Shown: positions 61,651 to 64,000 of the stretch, piece by piece
Layout of the letters: each line of letters opens with the position of its first letter
How positions within the stretch are numbered: the first letter of the stretch is position 1
Assembly (NCBI GenBank): GCA_004154925.1
Contig: QJNS01000266.1
Coordinates: forward strand, 1-64,000
DNA: 64,000 nt
From: Monosporascus cannonballus
Taxonomy: Eukaryota > Ascomycota > Sordariomycetes > Xylariales
Direction of reading: 5' to 3'
Position numbers and translations under genes: made by a program
The notes under the pieces: model-generated
What the model saw: the letters and a program-made list of their open reading frames with translations, nothing else
What the model was told of the DNA's origin: nothing
Databases searched by the model: none

Positions 61651-63353
61651 ATCCCCGTAACGAACCAACATGGCTTAAGTTATAATTACGTAAAAACGGT
61701 TTCGTTTAATATATTTATTTTTTTAAAAAACCCAAAAATCCGTAATAATTTATTAATAAAATGTTTTTATATAAATATATATATATTATTATTATTTTTA
61801 TTACAACTTATTAGTAATATTATTTTGGTTTTAATTAAAACTTATTTATTATTCTTAAATTATAACGTATATAATATAGATAATCCAAACCCGTTACGTT
61901 ATTATTTTTTTTAAAATACGATAAATTCAAATTTCTTTAATTTTACCGGGTTATATTTTTAAAACAAAATATACGTATACGTGTTTTCAATTTTTAATAT
62001 TAATATAAAAATATTAATACAATATTTAAAAAAAATTATCAAAAAATAATATAATATTTAAAAAACCTCTTATATTTATATTCTTTATAATAATTTAAGC
62101 CGAATTATTAATATAATTATTTGGATTAATTAATTTATTAATATCTTAAAAAAATAAATTTGCAAAAAGTTATTAATATATAAAAATTAATAAGAATTCT
62201 TAATTCCCGTTAATTAAATCCCTATTATACGTAAATATTATAATATACTATATAGAAAATTTATAATTTTCGTAAAAAGGTTTAAATTTTATTATTTATT
62301 AGAAAATATATTCTTTTAAATAAAAATTAATATTTTATTAAAACGTTTATTTTTAATTAATTTAAATTTTTAAATTAAATAATTATATATTTTTTTAAAA
62401 AAAAGATTAATCGTATAATATAAAACGAAAAATAAAATTATTTCGTTATTATAACGATCCGAATAGTTTTATAAATTTGTTTTATAATTTTATTTATTAT
62501 AATTGAAACAATTTTTAAAATTAACGACAATTATTTACTTTATTAATTATATGTTAAATAAAGTTATAATTCGGTTACTAAAACAAATTAAAATAATAAT
62601 ATTAATTTCTTTATAATTATATAATTTTAATTAAAACAACTTATATTTTACAATTCAATATAATAAAGCGATATTATATTTTAATATAATAATTTTAATA
62701 TTTAAAATTATATTTGTAATATAACATTCTAATATAGTACTGTTGTACTAAATATTATTATTATTTTTATTTGTTATGATAATTATATTTTCAAAAAAAA
62801 TTAAAATATTTTATCTTCTAATTTAATTAATATTATAAAATAAAATAATTTTATAAAGTATTATAATAATATTTAATACCGCCTATTATTTTTTATTAAT
62901 TCGTAATTCATATTATCCGAATTTTAGTTCCTATTTTTATTAATACATTTTATAAATATAATAAATAAAAATTTCTGGCTTTTTTTCAATTAAAATATAT
63001 TCCGTATAATAAACGTTATTTAATTTCTTTAAATGTAATTAACGAAAATAAAAGTATTAGCGATAATATTTATAATATTTATTAAAAAGCTTTTAAAAGA
63101 TATATAAATTTAAAAAAAGTTTTCGGTTTTTGAAACGTTTTTATTTTATTTATAGAAATTAGAAAATAATTAATTTATACAATAAAAAATAATAATCTTT
63201 TTTCTTCCTATTTCATTTTATATATAAATAAATTTTTGGCTAATATTTATATTTATTTATTAGCCCGATCATATGATTACGATATATAAAATATAAATAA
63301 ATTTATAAACGCATCGTTAATTTTTAAATAAAATAACGTAATTATATTTAAAA
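61651..63353. other. AT-rich stretch, nothing recognised
   Basis: RIP-like AT-rich DNA with kept CpG. No terminal repeat or recognisable frame. Confidence 0.45.
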
Positions 63354-63629
63354 TTGCCGGAATTTTATCTTTTTAAACTTTTTCTCCTTTATATATATAA
63401 TATTTATATATTTACGTTATCTTTGCAAAAATTACGTATTCGATACGAATTATTTATAATAAAAACGTTTAATATATATATAATATCCCGAAATATTTCG
63501 ATTGAAAACTTTTTTTCGAAAGCCGAATTTACCGAATTTATAAAATATTTACTTTTTCGGTTAACCGTCGCCGAATTTAAATCTGTTGCGCATAATAAAA
63601 TTTCTAAATACTTTAATTATATTAGATAA
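63354..63629 (+). pseudogene. Open frame near the window end, unrecognised
   Basis: 92 codons including the stop, from a TTG at 63354 (no ATG), on the plus strand, ending FKSVAHNKISKYFNYIR. In-frame continuation past the TAA at 63627 is possible with several RIP-type stops (RKISRNLN, then FNQSLLLLFINN). The order ISIENFFSKAEFTEFIKYL slightly recalls the pre-catalytic part of hAT transposases, too weak to assert. It probably belongs to an element that continues beyond the window. Confidence 0.3.
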
Positions 63630-64000
63630 ACAAGGAAAATATCGCGAAATCTTAATTAAAACGTATTAATAAATAAGGATTTTTTTAATCAAAGTCTTTT
63701 ATTATTATTTATTAATAATACGTTATTTAATAATATGGATAATTTAACGGGTAATTTCTAAATATTATTTTTTTTAGTTTAAAAATATAATTTATTTATA
63801 TTATTTTATTAACAGTATAATTTTAGTTAAAACGTATTAAATAAAGTCCTTTTATAGGGTAATTACGAAATTAAAAATATTTTTAATACGGTCGATATTT
63901 TATAAAGCGATAGTGTTTTACTCTTATTTAAAAATAATAACTAACCGTTAATTAATACCGTTTTTATCGATAAAAAATTTCGAAATTATTATCGGTTTTT
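63630..64000. other. AT-rich window end
   Basis: Continuation of the same AT-rich relic; nothing further recognised. Confidence 0.4.

Noticed and set aside
1..64000. CRISPR array, operon or bacterial signals
   Set aside because: No spaced direct-repeat array, and the introns and LTR elements show a eukaryotic (fungal) genome.

Overview
This window looks like nuclear DNA of a filamentous ascomycete (Pezizomycotina). Genes in a GC-balanced island carry short 48-85 bp spliceosomal introns with GTAAGT-type donors and CTAAC-type branch sites. Around the island, very AT-rich blocks hold retrotransposon relics with the signature of repeat-induced point mutation (RIP): CpA/TpG nearly erased, TpA in excess, CpG kept. 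I cannot name the species.

Layout. 1-1352: a 9-bp tandem repeat, then one copy of an unclassified repeat (R). 1353-15022: Ty3/gypsy element 1, whose 3' LTR is split by Ty3/gypsy element 2 (8250-15001, identical 382-bp LTR lengths, perfect GCTCA target duplication). 15023-22405: gene island with a truncated Fot1/pogo-like transposase relic, a MITE-like inverted-repeat element, an intact four-exon APC-family permease (minus), an intact three-exon fungal rhodopsin-domain 7-TM protein (plus) and an intact aldo-keto reductase (minus). 22406-29038: a damaged gypsy element C broken by an unclassified insertion F. 29039-32603: an AT-rich block with the opposite dinucleotide signature (CpG absent, CpA/TpG present), containing a decayed 137-codon ORF and a short GC-normal scrap. 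32604-61177: gypsy element D, exploded by two antisense gypsy elements (A and B) and by a Ty1/copia-like element E inside its 3' LTR. E itself contains a second R copy and an undamaged solo LTR. 61178-61650: a GC-normal fragment of a copia-type 3' end. 61651-64000: AT-rich and unclassified.

The three intact genes give no clear common pathway. Permease and rhodopsin-like gene are divergent (1.5 kb apart); rhodopsin-like gene and reductase are convergent (0.34 kb apart). A transporter, a membrane protein and an oxidoreductase between RIP-degraded repeats is the typical two-speed-genome arrangement of plant-associated fungi, but that is inference.

The best leads in Part 2 are: a cysteine-rich, coiled-coil ORF conserved antisense to pol in three separate gypsy elements; RIP damage whose strand polarity follows element orientation; two AT-rich compartments with opposite CpG/CpA signatures; and a resolvable five-level nesting history. 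All boundaries were read by eye; those in RIP-damaged sequence are approximate unless a target duplication is quoted.
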